A stretch of DNA of 64,000 nucleotides from Mycobacterium colombiense (GTDB lineage: Bacteria; Actinomycetota; Actinomycetes; Mycobacteriales; Mycobacteriaceae), in NCBI RefSeq assembly GCF_003284935.1, contig NZ_QMEV01000021.1, positions 1 to 64,000 on the forward strand. Reading direction: 5' to 3'. Positions 52,072 to 59,343 of this stretch are shown here, in pieces. Each line of letters opens with the position of its first letter. Within the stretch, counting starts at the first letter, position 1. Made by a program: the position numbers and the translations under genes. Under the pieces are notes generated by a model. That model did no database searches and had not been told where the DNA came from. It worked only from the letters and a program-made list of their open reading frames with translations.

Positions 52072-53133
52072 TCAACCCATCGCCGCATACAGTCCGGCCA
52101 ACAGGCCCGCCGTGGTGTCGAAGTCCATGCACCGATCGGTCACGGACTGGCCGTAGACCAGCTCCCCGCCGAGCGATTGAGCACCGGCGATCAGGAAGCT
52201 CTCCAGCATCAGACCGGCAATGCCGCGCTCGCCCGCGGCGATGCGCGCGGTCACCTCCGCGGTGACCTCGGCCTGCCGCACATGGTCTTTGGCCGAGTTG
52301 GCATGTGAGCAGTCGATCATGACCTGCCCGGAAAGTCCTGCCTTGCTTAGCCGTTCGATCGCGGTGGTTACCGAGGCGGTGTCGTAGTTGGGTCCGGTGG
52401 TGCCGCCCCGAAGGATCACGTGACAGTCGGGATTGCCCATGGTCTCGACCACGGCCGCGCGACCGAAGTTGTCGGTGCCGAAGAAATGGTGCGGCGCCGC
52501 AGCGGCTTTGACCCCGTCGATGGCGACCTGGACGTTGCCGTCGGTGCCGTTCTTGAACCCGACCGGCATCGACAGGCCCGACGCCAACTGGCGGTGCACC
52601 TGCGACTCGGTGGTCCGCGCGCCGATCGCGCCCCAGGCGACGGCGTCGGCGATGTACTGCGGGCTGGTGGGCTCCAGGAACTCGCATCCCACCGGGAGGC
52701 CGACGTCGATGACGTCGAGCAATAATCCACGCGCCATGCGTATCCCCCGCTCGACGTCGAAGCTGCCGTCCATGTTGGGGTCGTTGATCAGTCCCTTCCA
52801 CCCGACGGTGGTCCGCGGCTTTTCGAAGTAGACGCGCATCACGATCTTCAGCCGATCCGCGTACTCGGCGGCCATCGGGGCGAGCCGGCGTGCGTAATCG
52901 AGCGCCGCGACCGGGTCGTGCACCGAGCACGGGCCGACCACCAGCAACAGCCGGTCGTCAGCACCGGCCAGGATCGCCGAGATCTCGTCGCGATCGCGCT
53001 GGACGGCCTGGGCACGCCGCGCGGTCAACGGTAGTTCCGTGCGGATCACCGCCGGTGCCGACAGTTCCCGGAACGAGACGATCCGGTGATCGGACGTATC
53101 GACGGTCGCCGTCTCGCAATTGATGATGGACAT
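52072..53133 (-). CDS. aroF: 3-deoxy-7-phosphoheptulonate (DAHP) synthase, class I-alpha
   Basis: Condenses phosphoenolpyruvate and erythrose 4-phosphate, the first step to chorismate. The 353-residue protein is of the E. coli AroF/G/H type: LLVVGPCSVHDPVAAL, RVYFEKPRTTVGWKGL, the metal Cys in GCEFLEPTSPQ, VILRGGTTGPNY and MIDCSHANSAKDH. M. tuberculosis uses the unrelated class II AroG, so this is an additional or replacement enzyme. ATG 53133 has AAAGG thirteen bases upstream. The 5' region carries an apparent attenuator with an aromatic leader peptide. Close to the mycobactin genes, it could feed chorismate to salicylate, but that is inference. The symbol among paralogues is approximate. 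Confidence 0.93.
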   Translation of the reverse strand: MSIINCETATVDTSDHRIVSFRELSAPAVIRTELPLTARRAQAVQRDRDEISAILAGADDRLLLVVGPCSVHDPVAALDYARRLAPMAAEYADRLKIVMRVYFEKPRTTVGWKGLINDPNMDGSFDVERGIRMARGLLLDVIDVGLPVGCEFLEPTSPQYIADAVAWGAIGARTTESQVHRQLASGLSMPVGFKNGTDGNVQVAIDGVKAAAAPHHFFGTDNFGRAAVVETMGNPDCHVILRGGTTGPNYDTASVTTAIERLSKAGLSGQVMIDCSHANSAKDHVRQAEVTAEVTARIAAGERGIAGLMLESFLIAGAQSLGGELVYGQSVTDRCMDFDTTAGLLAGLYAAMG

Positions 53134-53194
53134 GTGGGGTGTGTGCCTTTCTGTGATGGCTCCCAGGGCACGCCCGCTGGTTCCCGATGCCCTG

Positions 53195-53228
53195 AAAAAC
53201 GAAAAGCAGCGACCGTGTGGTCACTGCT
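53195..53228 (-). terminator. Intrinsic terminator in the DAHP synthase leader
   Basis: Read leftward, AGCAGTGACC and GGTCGCTGCT form a 10-bp stem (one G-U pair) with the loop ACAC, followed directly by TTTTCGTTTTT. This is a textbook factor-independent terminator, 62 bp before the DAHP synthase start and downstream of the leader peptide. It is therefore placed to attenuate rather than to end an upstream gene; the only upstream same-strand gene is the LysR gene ending at 53447. Confidence 0.85.
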
Positions 53229-53229
53229 G

Positions 53230-53295
53230 GGCTCCGGGTATCAGTCGTGCGCGTGCGTCAATCGGCCGCCGCATCGCTGGCTCCACCCGGAGCCA
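53230..53295 (-). promoter_or_regulatory. Competing RNA structures of the attenuator
   Basis: On the leftward RNA, TGGCTCC (53295-53289) and GGAGCCA (53284-53278) form a hairpin with a 4-base loop. Alternatively GGCTCCGGGT (53294-53285) pairs perfectly with ACCCGGAGCC (53239-53230), 10 bp, just before the terminator. The two pairings exclude one another. In addition CAGCGAT (about 53279-53273) can pair with GTCGCTG of the terminator 3' arm, a possible antiterminator. The pairings are seen; their regulatory order is inferred. Confidence 0.6.
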
Positions 53296-53332
53296 CGATA
53301 AAGCGCCAATACGCGCGCACGCCGATATTCAC
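53258..53332 (-). CDS. Leader peptide of the DAHP synthase gene (24 residues, Tyr-Trp-Arg-Phe)
   Basis: GTG 53332 opens a 24-codon frame starting MNIGVRAYWRFIVAPGG and ending at TGA 53258. It contains adjacent Tyr, Trp and Phe codons (TAT TGG CGC TTT, 53311-53300), the three end products of the pathway opened by the downstream gene. A -10 hexamer TATCTT (53345-53340) ends seven bases before the GTG, so the transcript would be leaderless, a common arrangement in mycobacteria. The codons lie immediately before the first attenuator hairpin, as expected for ribosome stalling. A shorter version from GTG 53320 is possible. Confidence 0.7.
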   Translation of the reverse strand: MNIGVRAYWRFIVAPGGASDAAAD

Positions 53333-53446
53333 GTCGGCGAAGATACCACGTCGGTGCGGCGCGGCCGAAAGCGCGTCTCGGCGCGCGGGTGGTTGCGGAC
53401 CGGGGCGAGTCCGAGCGGGGCTCAAAACCGCGCTGGCCCAAGCGAA

Positions 53447-54307
53447 TCAGCGCCGCTTCAGCTCCGCGATCTGATCGAGGAACGCGCGCGCGGGCGCGGA
53501 CGCACTCGCGGAGACCGCGACGCCGAGGCGCCGCACGGTCTGGGGCAGCAGCGGACGCACCGCGACGCCGGGCAGATCGGGCAGGCCGGCGCTGGGCAGG
53601 ATGCTCACGCCCAGCCCGGCGCGCACGATCTCGAGCGTCGCCGCAATCTCGCGCGCCTCGAAGGCCAGGTCGAACTCGACCCCTTCGCGCCGCGCGATCG
53701 GCATGAACACCTCCGCACAACCGCCGGTCCCGCGAACGAACGGTTCCTTGGCCAGGTCGGCGTAGGTGACGACGTCCTTGGCCGCCAGCCAGTTGTCGGC
53801 CGGTACCACCGCAACCATGTCCTGTTCGCCGAGGACCGCGACGTCGAGGCCCTTGCTGGGCAGGCTGACCACACCGGCTTCGGCGGCCCCCTGGTCGAGC
53901 CAATCCCGAATCTCTTGCTCGCTGCCCTCGAGCAGCCGGATGGCGACGGCCGGATGCCGCTGGGCGAATGCGCGGAGTTGGGGGGCGACGAGCGTCGCGG
54001 TGGCGGACGGCAGGCTCGCGAGGCTCAGCGTCCCGGTGATGTCGCCCGCCAGGCCGGCGACCTCGGTGCGCATCAACGCGATCTGCCGCACCGCTTCTCG
54101 CGCATGCGTCAGCGCGACGGCGCCCGCTTCGGTCAGGCAGAGCCCGTCCCGGCGGCGCAGAAACAGCGGCAGGCCCAGCTCTTTTTCCAGCGCGGCGACG
54201 GTGCGGCTCACCGCCGGCTGGCTTAACCCGAGCCGGCGGCTCGCCGCCGTGAAGCCGCCCTGGTCGACCACCGTGATGAAGGTTCTGAGCTGCGCCAACG
54301 TCGTCAT
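53447..54307 (-). CDS. LysR-family transcriptional regulator
   Basis: A 286-residue regulator. The N-terminal HTH is canonical (LRTFITVVDQGGFTAASRRLGLSQPAVSRTVAALEKELG). A periplasmic-binding-protein-like effector domain follows from about residue 90. ATG 54307. It is divergent from an SDR gene across 106 bp with palindromic repeats, the usual layout of a LysR regulator and its target. The effector is unknown. Confidence 0.92.
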   Translation of the reverse strand: MTTLAQLRTFITVVDQGGFTAASRRLGLSQPAVSRTVAALEKELGLPLFLRRRDGLCLTEAGAVALTHAREAVRQIALMRTEVAGLAGDITGTLSLASLPSATATLVAPQLRAFAQRHPAVAIRLLEGSEQEIRDWLDQGAAEAGVVSLPSKGLDVAVLGEQDMVAVVPADNWLAAKDVVTYADLAKEPFVRGTGGCAEVFMPIARREGVEFDLAFEAREIAATLEIVRAGLGVSILPSAGLPDLPGVAVRPLLPQTVRRLGVAVSASASAPARAFLDQIAELKRR

Positions 54308-54336
54308 CGATCCTCCATAAGGGCCACGTCATCGCC

Positions 54337-54354
54337 CATACCAACAACGTTATG
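54337..54354. promoter_or_regulatory. Candidate LysR box
   Basis: CATACCAACAACGTTATG has outer arms CATA/TATG and the T-N11-A form of LysR sites. The core CAACGTT is repeated as the palindrome CAACGTTG at 54371-54378, 36 bp before the SDR start. Position between divergent promoters supports it; binding is inferred. Confidence 0.4.
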
Positions 54355-54413
54355 AGGATTTGGCATTCCACAACGTTGAGGTAATCATACGAAGGCCGTC
54401 GAAGGAGGACACC

Positions 54414-55124
54414 ATGACCGCAAGGCGCGTACTGATCACCGGGGCATCGAAGGGGATCGGCCGGGCAGTCGCCGACCGGATCGCGAAGTCCGGCGACATT
54501 CCGGTCGGCGTGGCTCGCACCGGGCCCGACGACTTCCCGGGCGAGTTCTACGAGGCGGACCTGGCCGATCGGGCGGCGACCGACGCGGTGCTCGGGCGGG
54601 TCCTGGCGAACGGGCGCATCGACGCGGTGGTCAACAACGTGGCCGTCGCGCGGTTCGGCCGACTCGGTTCGATCGATCTGGACGATCTGGCCAGCACGTA
54701 CGACCTGAACGTGCGCGCCGCCGTGCAGGTGGTTCAGGCGGTGCTGCCCGGCATGCTGGCCAACGGGTGGGGGCGCATCGTCAACGTCTCCAGCTTGACC
54801 ATGCTGGGCACGCCCGAACGCACGCCGTATGCGGCGACGAAGGCGGCGCTGGAAGCGTGCACCCGTATCTGGGCCGGCGAGCTGGCACAGTCCGGCATCA
54901 CCGTCAACGCCGTCGCGCCCGGGCCCATCGAAACCGAGATGTACCGCGAGCTCAGCCCGGTCGGCTCCGAACGCGAAGCCCGCATCCTGCAGACGATTCC
55001 GCTGCGCCGCCTCGGGACACCCCGCGAAATCGCCCACGCGATCTGCTCCCTGCTGGATGAGGACGCCGGCTACATCACCGGCCAGATCATCCGAGCCGAC
55101 GGCGGCGGCAGCATCGCCGCGTAG
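54414..55124 (+). CDS. SDR-family oxidoreductase
   Basis: A 236-residue short-chain dehydrogenase/reductase, FabG-like. It has the cofactor motif LITGASKGIGRAVAD, NNVAVARFG, the Ser-Tyr-Lys triad (VSSLTMLG...PYAATKAALE) and the C-terminal GYITGQIIRADGGGSI. ATG 54414 follows GAAGGAGGAC. It is probably regulated by the divergent LysR gene. The substrate cannot be read from sequence. Confidence 0.92.
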   Translation: MTARRVLITGASKGIGRAVADRIAKSGDIPVGVARTGPDDFPGEFYEADLADRAATDAVLGRVLANGRIDAVVNNVAVARFGRLGSIDLDDLASTYDLNVRAAVQVVQAVLPGMLANGWGRIVNVSSLTMLGTPERTPYAATKAALEACTRIWAGELAQSGITVNAVAPGPIETEMYRELSPVGSEREARILQTIPLRRLGTPREIAHAICSLLDEDAGYITGQIIRADGGGSIAA

Positions 55125-55254
55125 CGACACTCATCGGTGAGATTGACGGTGTGGAGGGCCAGCCAGAATCGTTGGCGCGCAACGCATGGCGGCCCCCTCG
55201 GCGAAATCAGAGTCAAGGTATGCCCGCTGGCTTTCTACGCCGGCGCCGTCCTGG

Positions 55255-56571
55255 TTAGCCGGTGCCCAGGAGGCGTTGCTTCTGTTCGGCGAATTCGGTG
55301 TCGGTCAGCGCGCCGCTGGCGCGGAGTTCGGCGAGTTTGCCTAGCACGTCGGTGATTTCACGCAGCTCGGCGGCGCTTCCCCCCGTTGGCGTTTTGCGCG
55401 AAGGCCTCCCCCGCTCGTGCAGTGCTCCGGCAGGAACCTGACGGCGGGGCATATCGCTCGTGTCTGCCGATCGCTGCGCCCGGGAGTCGGGGGCGCCCCG
55501 GCCGGGCAGACCCATCAACGGCGCGCCACCGAAGAGCGGCATGTGGCCGAGCGGTCCGGGGCCGGGACGGGCCGCGCTGGCGGTGGGCGACTCGAGCGCG
55601 GTGAGGCGCAGTTCGGGCGCCGCCGTGGACCAGCCCTGCGGCACCGACATGCCGCCCAAGGAGGACGCCCGCCCCATTCCCGCGGACACCGTCATCGCTT
55701 TGGTCGACGGGCGCGGCGCCGCCGGCCCGTCGAGCTTTCCGCCCTTCGGCTTCGCCCCCGGCTCGGTGATTTTGTGTTCGGCGTCGGAGATGAATCCCGC
55801 TGCGCCCGAGACCCCGATCAGCCCCACGCCGTTGCCCAGGAACCCCGAGCCGAGCGACACCAGGTTGTAGGGATTCATGAAGCTGGAGAAGTCGCCGAGT
55901 CCCGACGCCGACGACGTGGAACTGAGGCTTTGCAGCGCATTTGGGACGGCGTTCATCGCGTTGCTGGACAGTGTCGACTGCACGCGTCCGGCCGCGGTGC
56001 CGGCAGCCTGGGCGACGGCGGCGTTCTGCGCGGGAAGCCCGCCCTCATTGGTCGTCTGCTGCGGCGGGGCGAAGGGCGTCACTTGCGCGGCCGCCCGCGA
56101 GGCGCCGGCATAGCCGTACATCGCGGCGACGTCCTGGGCCCACATCTCGCCGTAGGCCACCTCGGTGGCCGCGATCGCGGCGGTGTTCTGGCCCAGCAGG
56201 TTGGTGGCGACCAGCGACGCCAACTGGGAACGGTTGGCCGCGATCACCGAGGGGTGCACGGTCATCGCGTATGCCGACTCATATGCCGTCGCAGCGGCTT
56301 TGGCCTGAGCGCCGGTCTGCGCGGCCTGCTCGGCGGTGGCGTTCAGCCAGGCCACCTGGCCCGCAGCCGCGGCCGCGGCCGTCGCCGCGGACGGCCCCTG
56401 CCACGGCTCATCGGTGAGCCCCGAGATCACCGACTCGATGTTGGCCGCCGTGGCGTGCAGTTCACTGGCCAGCTCATCCCACGCCGTCGCTGCGGCGAGC
56501 AGCGGCCCCGAGCCGGGACCTGCGTACATGCGGCCGGAGTTGACCTCCGGCGGCAATACCGCGAAGTGCAT
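55255..56571 (-). CDS. PPE family protein (SVP type) with C-terminal SHOCT-like domain
   Basis: A 438-residue PPE protein: [18 protein letters not shown] at the N-terminus, the WxG turn EPWQGPSA, and the helical PPE domain to about residue 175. The middle is Ala/Ser/Gly-rich, with the SVP motif GGMSVPQGW near residue 310 and a Pro/Arg-rich linker. Unusually, the last 40 residues ([21 protein letters not shown], then [14 protein letters not shown]) match the SHOCT pattern: a short helix pair with G-A-L-T-D-x-E-F-x-x-x-K-x-x-L-L. ATG 56571 has GAGGAA six bases upstream. No PE partner or ESX gene is adjacent. Confidence 0.92.
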   Translation of the reverse strand: MHFAVLPPEVNSGRMYAGPGSGPLLAAATAWDELASELHATAANIESVISGLTDEPWQGPSAATAAAAAAGQVAWLNATAEQAAQTGAQAKAAATAYESAYAMTVHPSVIAANRSQLASLVATNLLGQNTAAIAATEVAYGEMWAQDVAAMYGYAGASRAAAQVTPFAPPQQTTNEGGLPAQNAAVAQAAGTAAGRVQSTLSSNAMNAVPNALQSLSSTSSASGLGDFSSFMNPYNLVSLGSGFLGNGVGLIGVSGAAGFISDAEHKITEPGAKPKGGKLDGPAAPRPSTKAMTVSAGMGRASSLGGMSVPQGWSTAAPELRLTALESPTASAARPGPGPLGHMPLFGGAPLMGLPGRGAPDSRAQRSADTSDMPRRQVPAGALHERGRPSRKTPTGGSAAELREITDVLGKLAELRASGALTDTEFAEQKQRLLGTG

Positions 56572-56825
56572 TCAGTTCCTCTGGGATCGTGGAGGCGCCG
56601 GTCGTTCGCCCCCGCTCAAGTCCACCTGGTACCACGCGCTGCCGATTCTCAATCCTGCAGTGGCGTCGGCATCCAGGTACGTCGCCCCCCGGGGATGTCA
56701 GGCGGATGCGCCGCTGCGCTGGCGTTTCATGCGGCGTCCAAAGTCGTTGCACACGGCCAAGACTGGAGCACGAATGGGAAGTGAAAATCATCACACCGGC
56801 CTTTCGGCACCGTGACCGCCTGCGT

Positions 56826-58484
56826 TCACGGGTTGGCTGACGTGGCGTACTCGGGTTGCCAACGCACCTGCGCGATGCGGTCGGCGAGCTCTGCGTCGCT
56901 GCGCCTCGGGGCGACGCCGTCCGCGACCGCCTGCACGGCGACCGCGTGCCCGATCCGCAGGGCGACATCGGGCACGTCTGCCCACGCCGGCAGCAGCGGC
57001 TGGTCGGGGTCGGCGAGGGCGGGCGATGCCTCGCCCAGGGTCTCCGCGGCGACGCGCATCATCTCGTCGGTGATCCTGGTCGCCTGGGCCGCCGTCACCC
57101 CGAGTCCCATGGCGGGAAAGATATAGACGTTATTGCATTGGGCGACAGCGTGTTCCACACCATTGCGGTGTAGCGGCGCGAACGGTGATCCGGTGGCGAT
57201 CAGGGCCCGGCCATCTGTCCACTGATCCAGCTCAGCGGGGCGCGCCTCGGCGCGGCTCGTGGGATTGGACAGCGGGAAGATGATCGGCCGCTCGGTCTTG
57301 CCGGCGAGCTCGCGCACGATGCTCTCGGTGAAGGCACCCGCCGCGGTCGACAGGCCGAGCAGCACGCCCACGTCGACATGGTGGACGACGTCGGCCAGCT
57401 GCGCGGGACCCGACAAACCCCACCGGGCGACGCGGCCGGCGGGCTGGGCGAATCCGCGCTGGGCATCAGACAGGTCGGCGCGGTCATCGGTGAGCAGGCC
57501 GACGACGTCGACAACCCAGATGCGCTGCGAGGCAGCCTGTTCGGAGAGCCCTTCGTTCATCATTTGCCGCCGAACCATGTCGAGCACTCCGATGCCGGCC
57601 GAGCCGGCGCCGAGCATGACGATCTGTTGCTGCGAGAGCGGGCGGCCCGCGACTTTGGCCGCACCGTGCAGCGCGCCGAGTGTGACGGCGGCCGTTCCCT
57701 GGATGTCGTCGTTGAACGTGAGCAACGAGTCGCGGTAGCGGGCCAGGATCGGCAGCGCATGCGTCGTGGCGAAGTCCTCCCACTGCAGCAACACATTGGG
57801 CAGCTGCTTGCGCACCGCGGCGACGAACTTGTCGATGAACGCGTAGTAATCGTCGTCATCGATGCGCCGGTGCCGCCAGCCCAGGTATTGGGGATCGTCG
57901 AGGAGCTCGCTGTTGTCGGTACCCACGTCGAGCACGATCGGAAGTGTTCGCGCGGGATCGATGCCGCCGATCAGGGTATAGAGGGACAGCTTTCCGATAG
58001 GGATCCCCATCCCCCCGATCCCCTGGTCGCCCAGGCCGAGGATGCGCTGCCCGTCGGTCACCACGATCACGTCGACCTCGCGCTGCGGCCGGTTGCTCAG
58101 CACCTCGTCCAGGCAGTCACCCTCGGCGTAGGAAACGAACAACCCCCGGGGCCTGCGGTAGATCTCACTGAACCGCTGACAGGCCTCGCCCACGGTGGGG
58201 GTGTAGACGATGGGCAGCGCTTCGGGAATGTGGTCGCGCAGCACCCGGTAGAACAGCGTTTCGTTGCGATCTTGCAATGCCCGCAGATAGATGTGTTTGT
58301 CCAGATCATCGCGACGAGTGGAGAATTCGTGCCAACAATGCTCGGCTTGCTGCTCCAGCGTCTTCACCGTCGTCGGCAACAGACCCAGGAGACCCAATCG
58401 CCGGCGCTCGGCCTCGGTGAAGGCGGTGCCTTTGGTGGTCAACGCATCGAACAGTCTGGCCGTACCGCGGAGCTCCTCGGGCAT
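56826..58484 (-). CDS. mez: NAD(P)-dependent malic enzyme
   Basis: Oxidative decarboxylation of malate to pyruvate. The 552-residue protein (ATG 58484) has the malic-enzyme signatures VYTPTVGEACQRFSEIYRRP, LGLGDQGIGGMGIPIGKL, the metal/substrate segment QWEDFATTHA and FNDDIQGTAAVTLG. The nucleotide fold is IVMLGAGSAGIGVLDM and the C-terminal part IFPLSNPTSRAEA. Length and motifs fit Mez (Rv2332-like). A TTG eleven codons upstream is a weaker start. A short coding-like frame ends two bases before the ATG. Confidence 0.95.
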   Translation of the reverse strand: MPEELRGTARLFDALTTKGTAFTEAERRRLGLLGLLPTTVKTLEQQAEHCWHEFSTRRDDLDKHIYLRALQDRNETLFYRVLRDHIPEALPIVYTPTVGEACQRFSEIYRRPRGLFVSYAEGDCLDEVLSNRPQREVDVIVVTDGQRILGLGDQGIGGMGIPIGKLSLYTLIGGIDPARTLPIVLDVGTDNSELLDDPQYLGWRHRRIDDDDYYAFIDKFVAAVRKQLPNVLLQWEDFATTHALPILARYRDSLLTFNDDIQGTAAVTLGALHGAAKVAGRPLSQQQIVMLGAGSAGIGVLDMVRRQMMNEGLSEQAASQRIWVVDVVGLLTDDRADLSDAQRGFAQPAGRVARWGLSGPAQLADVVHHVDVGVLLGLSTAAGAFTESIVRELAGKTERPIIFPLSNPTSRAEARPAELDQWTDGRALIATGSPFAPLHRNGVEHAVAQCNNVYIFPAMGLGVTAAQATRITDEMMRVAAETLGEASPALADPDQPLLPAWADVPDVALRIGHAVAVQAVADGVAPRRSDAELADRIAQVRWQPEYATSANP

Positions 58485-58486
58485 CG

Positions 58487-58600
58487 TCAACGTCCCTTCT
58501 TGCGACTCTCGCGGCAACGGGAAACGGCGGTGTCCAGATCATCATCGGTCATCGACGGTGCTTTGTCTGCCCAGCTGTCGGGTTCGGAGAAACGGCGCAC
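58487..58600 (-). other. Short coding-like frame just upstream of mez, possibly a remnant
   Basis: The frame ending at TGA 58487, two bases before the mez ATG, translates to a charged, helix-compatible peptide (KAVRRFSEPDSWADKAPSM, then TDDDLDTAVSRCRESRKKGR). Its amino acid use looks like real protein, unlike the other frames here. Coding-like character extends upstream of 58600 (SESATDRDPDPNPSAIE) to a stop near 58715, but no good start codon is present there. GTG 58600 (37 residues) and ATG 58552 (21 residues) are the possible starts. It may be a small gene coupled to mez or the tail of a decayed gene. Confidence 0.35.
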
Positions 58601-59343
58601 GGCCTTTTCGATGGCGCTTGGATTGGGGTCCGGGTCCCGGTCGGTTGCGCTCTCCGATCGAGGACCACTAGGCGGACGCGCAGTTTGCTGCAGGCGCCAC
58701 GGTTCTCACGAACTTCGGTACGCGAGTTGTCGTCGGTAGCGACGTAGGGCCCAGTGCCGCGGCGCTTTTGGAGGATGCCTCGATTGTTTGCCCGGATCAC
58801 CGGTGCGAGAAATCTTTCACTGACACTATTCCAATACGGCCGTACATCACGATATGGTAAACCGAGGCGCCGTTTCGGCAGGTCCGCAAGCGTCCCGTGT
58901 GGTCTCGCCAGGATTGCGCCGGCTCTGTGGGTGGGAATCGACAGGTGGGGTCATCACGTCGAGATAAATGCTTGTTCGAGCAGTAGTTCCGTGTTAACGA
59001 TGCACGAATTAAATGACCCCGCGTGTCGACTACCTCACACGAGCACACGATCGGTTGGCAGAACTTCTTGTGCGATTGCGGGCCCGAGAGGGGAATTTTA
59101 TGATTGCGCCGCGGAAGGGTCGGCGAGTCATTTATCCGCGCTGGTTGGCGATATGCGCAGCACCGGCTGAAAACACCGGAAACCCAAGCAAACGTGCGCA
59201 CTGGTCGACGCAGCGCACCCCATGGCACTTGCCGGGCCTGCGGAACTGGACCGCGTCGGCAGCCGACTTACTCAGCAATTCATCCGCGTTGCCGTTAAGG
59301 TCATCCGGACCGGCGTCGCCAGCTGACGGACGAAAGGTAGCGC
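58601..59343. other. Long noncoding region upstream of the acyltransferase operon
   Basis: About 740 bp without a convincing gene. Possible frames are short and arginine/serine-rich. The part from about 58790 to 59110 is clearly AT-richer than the rest of the window (patches such as ACGATATGGTAAA and GAATTAAATGA). This suggests promoters or regulator sites for the rightward operon beginning at 59344. No tRNA or hairpin with a T-run was found. Confidence 0.45.

Noticed and set aside
53241..55130. 629-codon minus-strand frame across the LysR and SDR genes
   Set aside because: It covers both real genes in a different frame and contains no motif. Only the short aromatic leader frame within 53258-53332, in another frame, has a regulatory logic.
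58549..58800. 83-codon minus-strand frame upstream of mez starting at 58800
   Set aside because: Arginine/threonine/proline-rich, no ribosome site, and it conflicts with the more protein-like frame ending at 58487.
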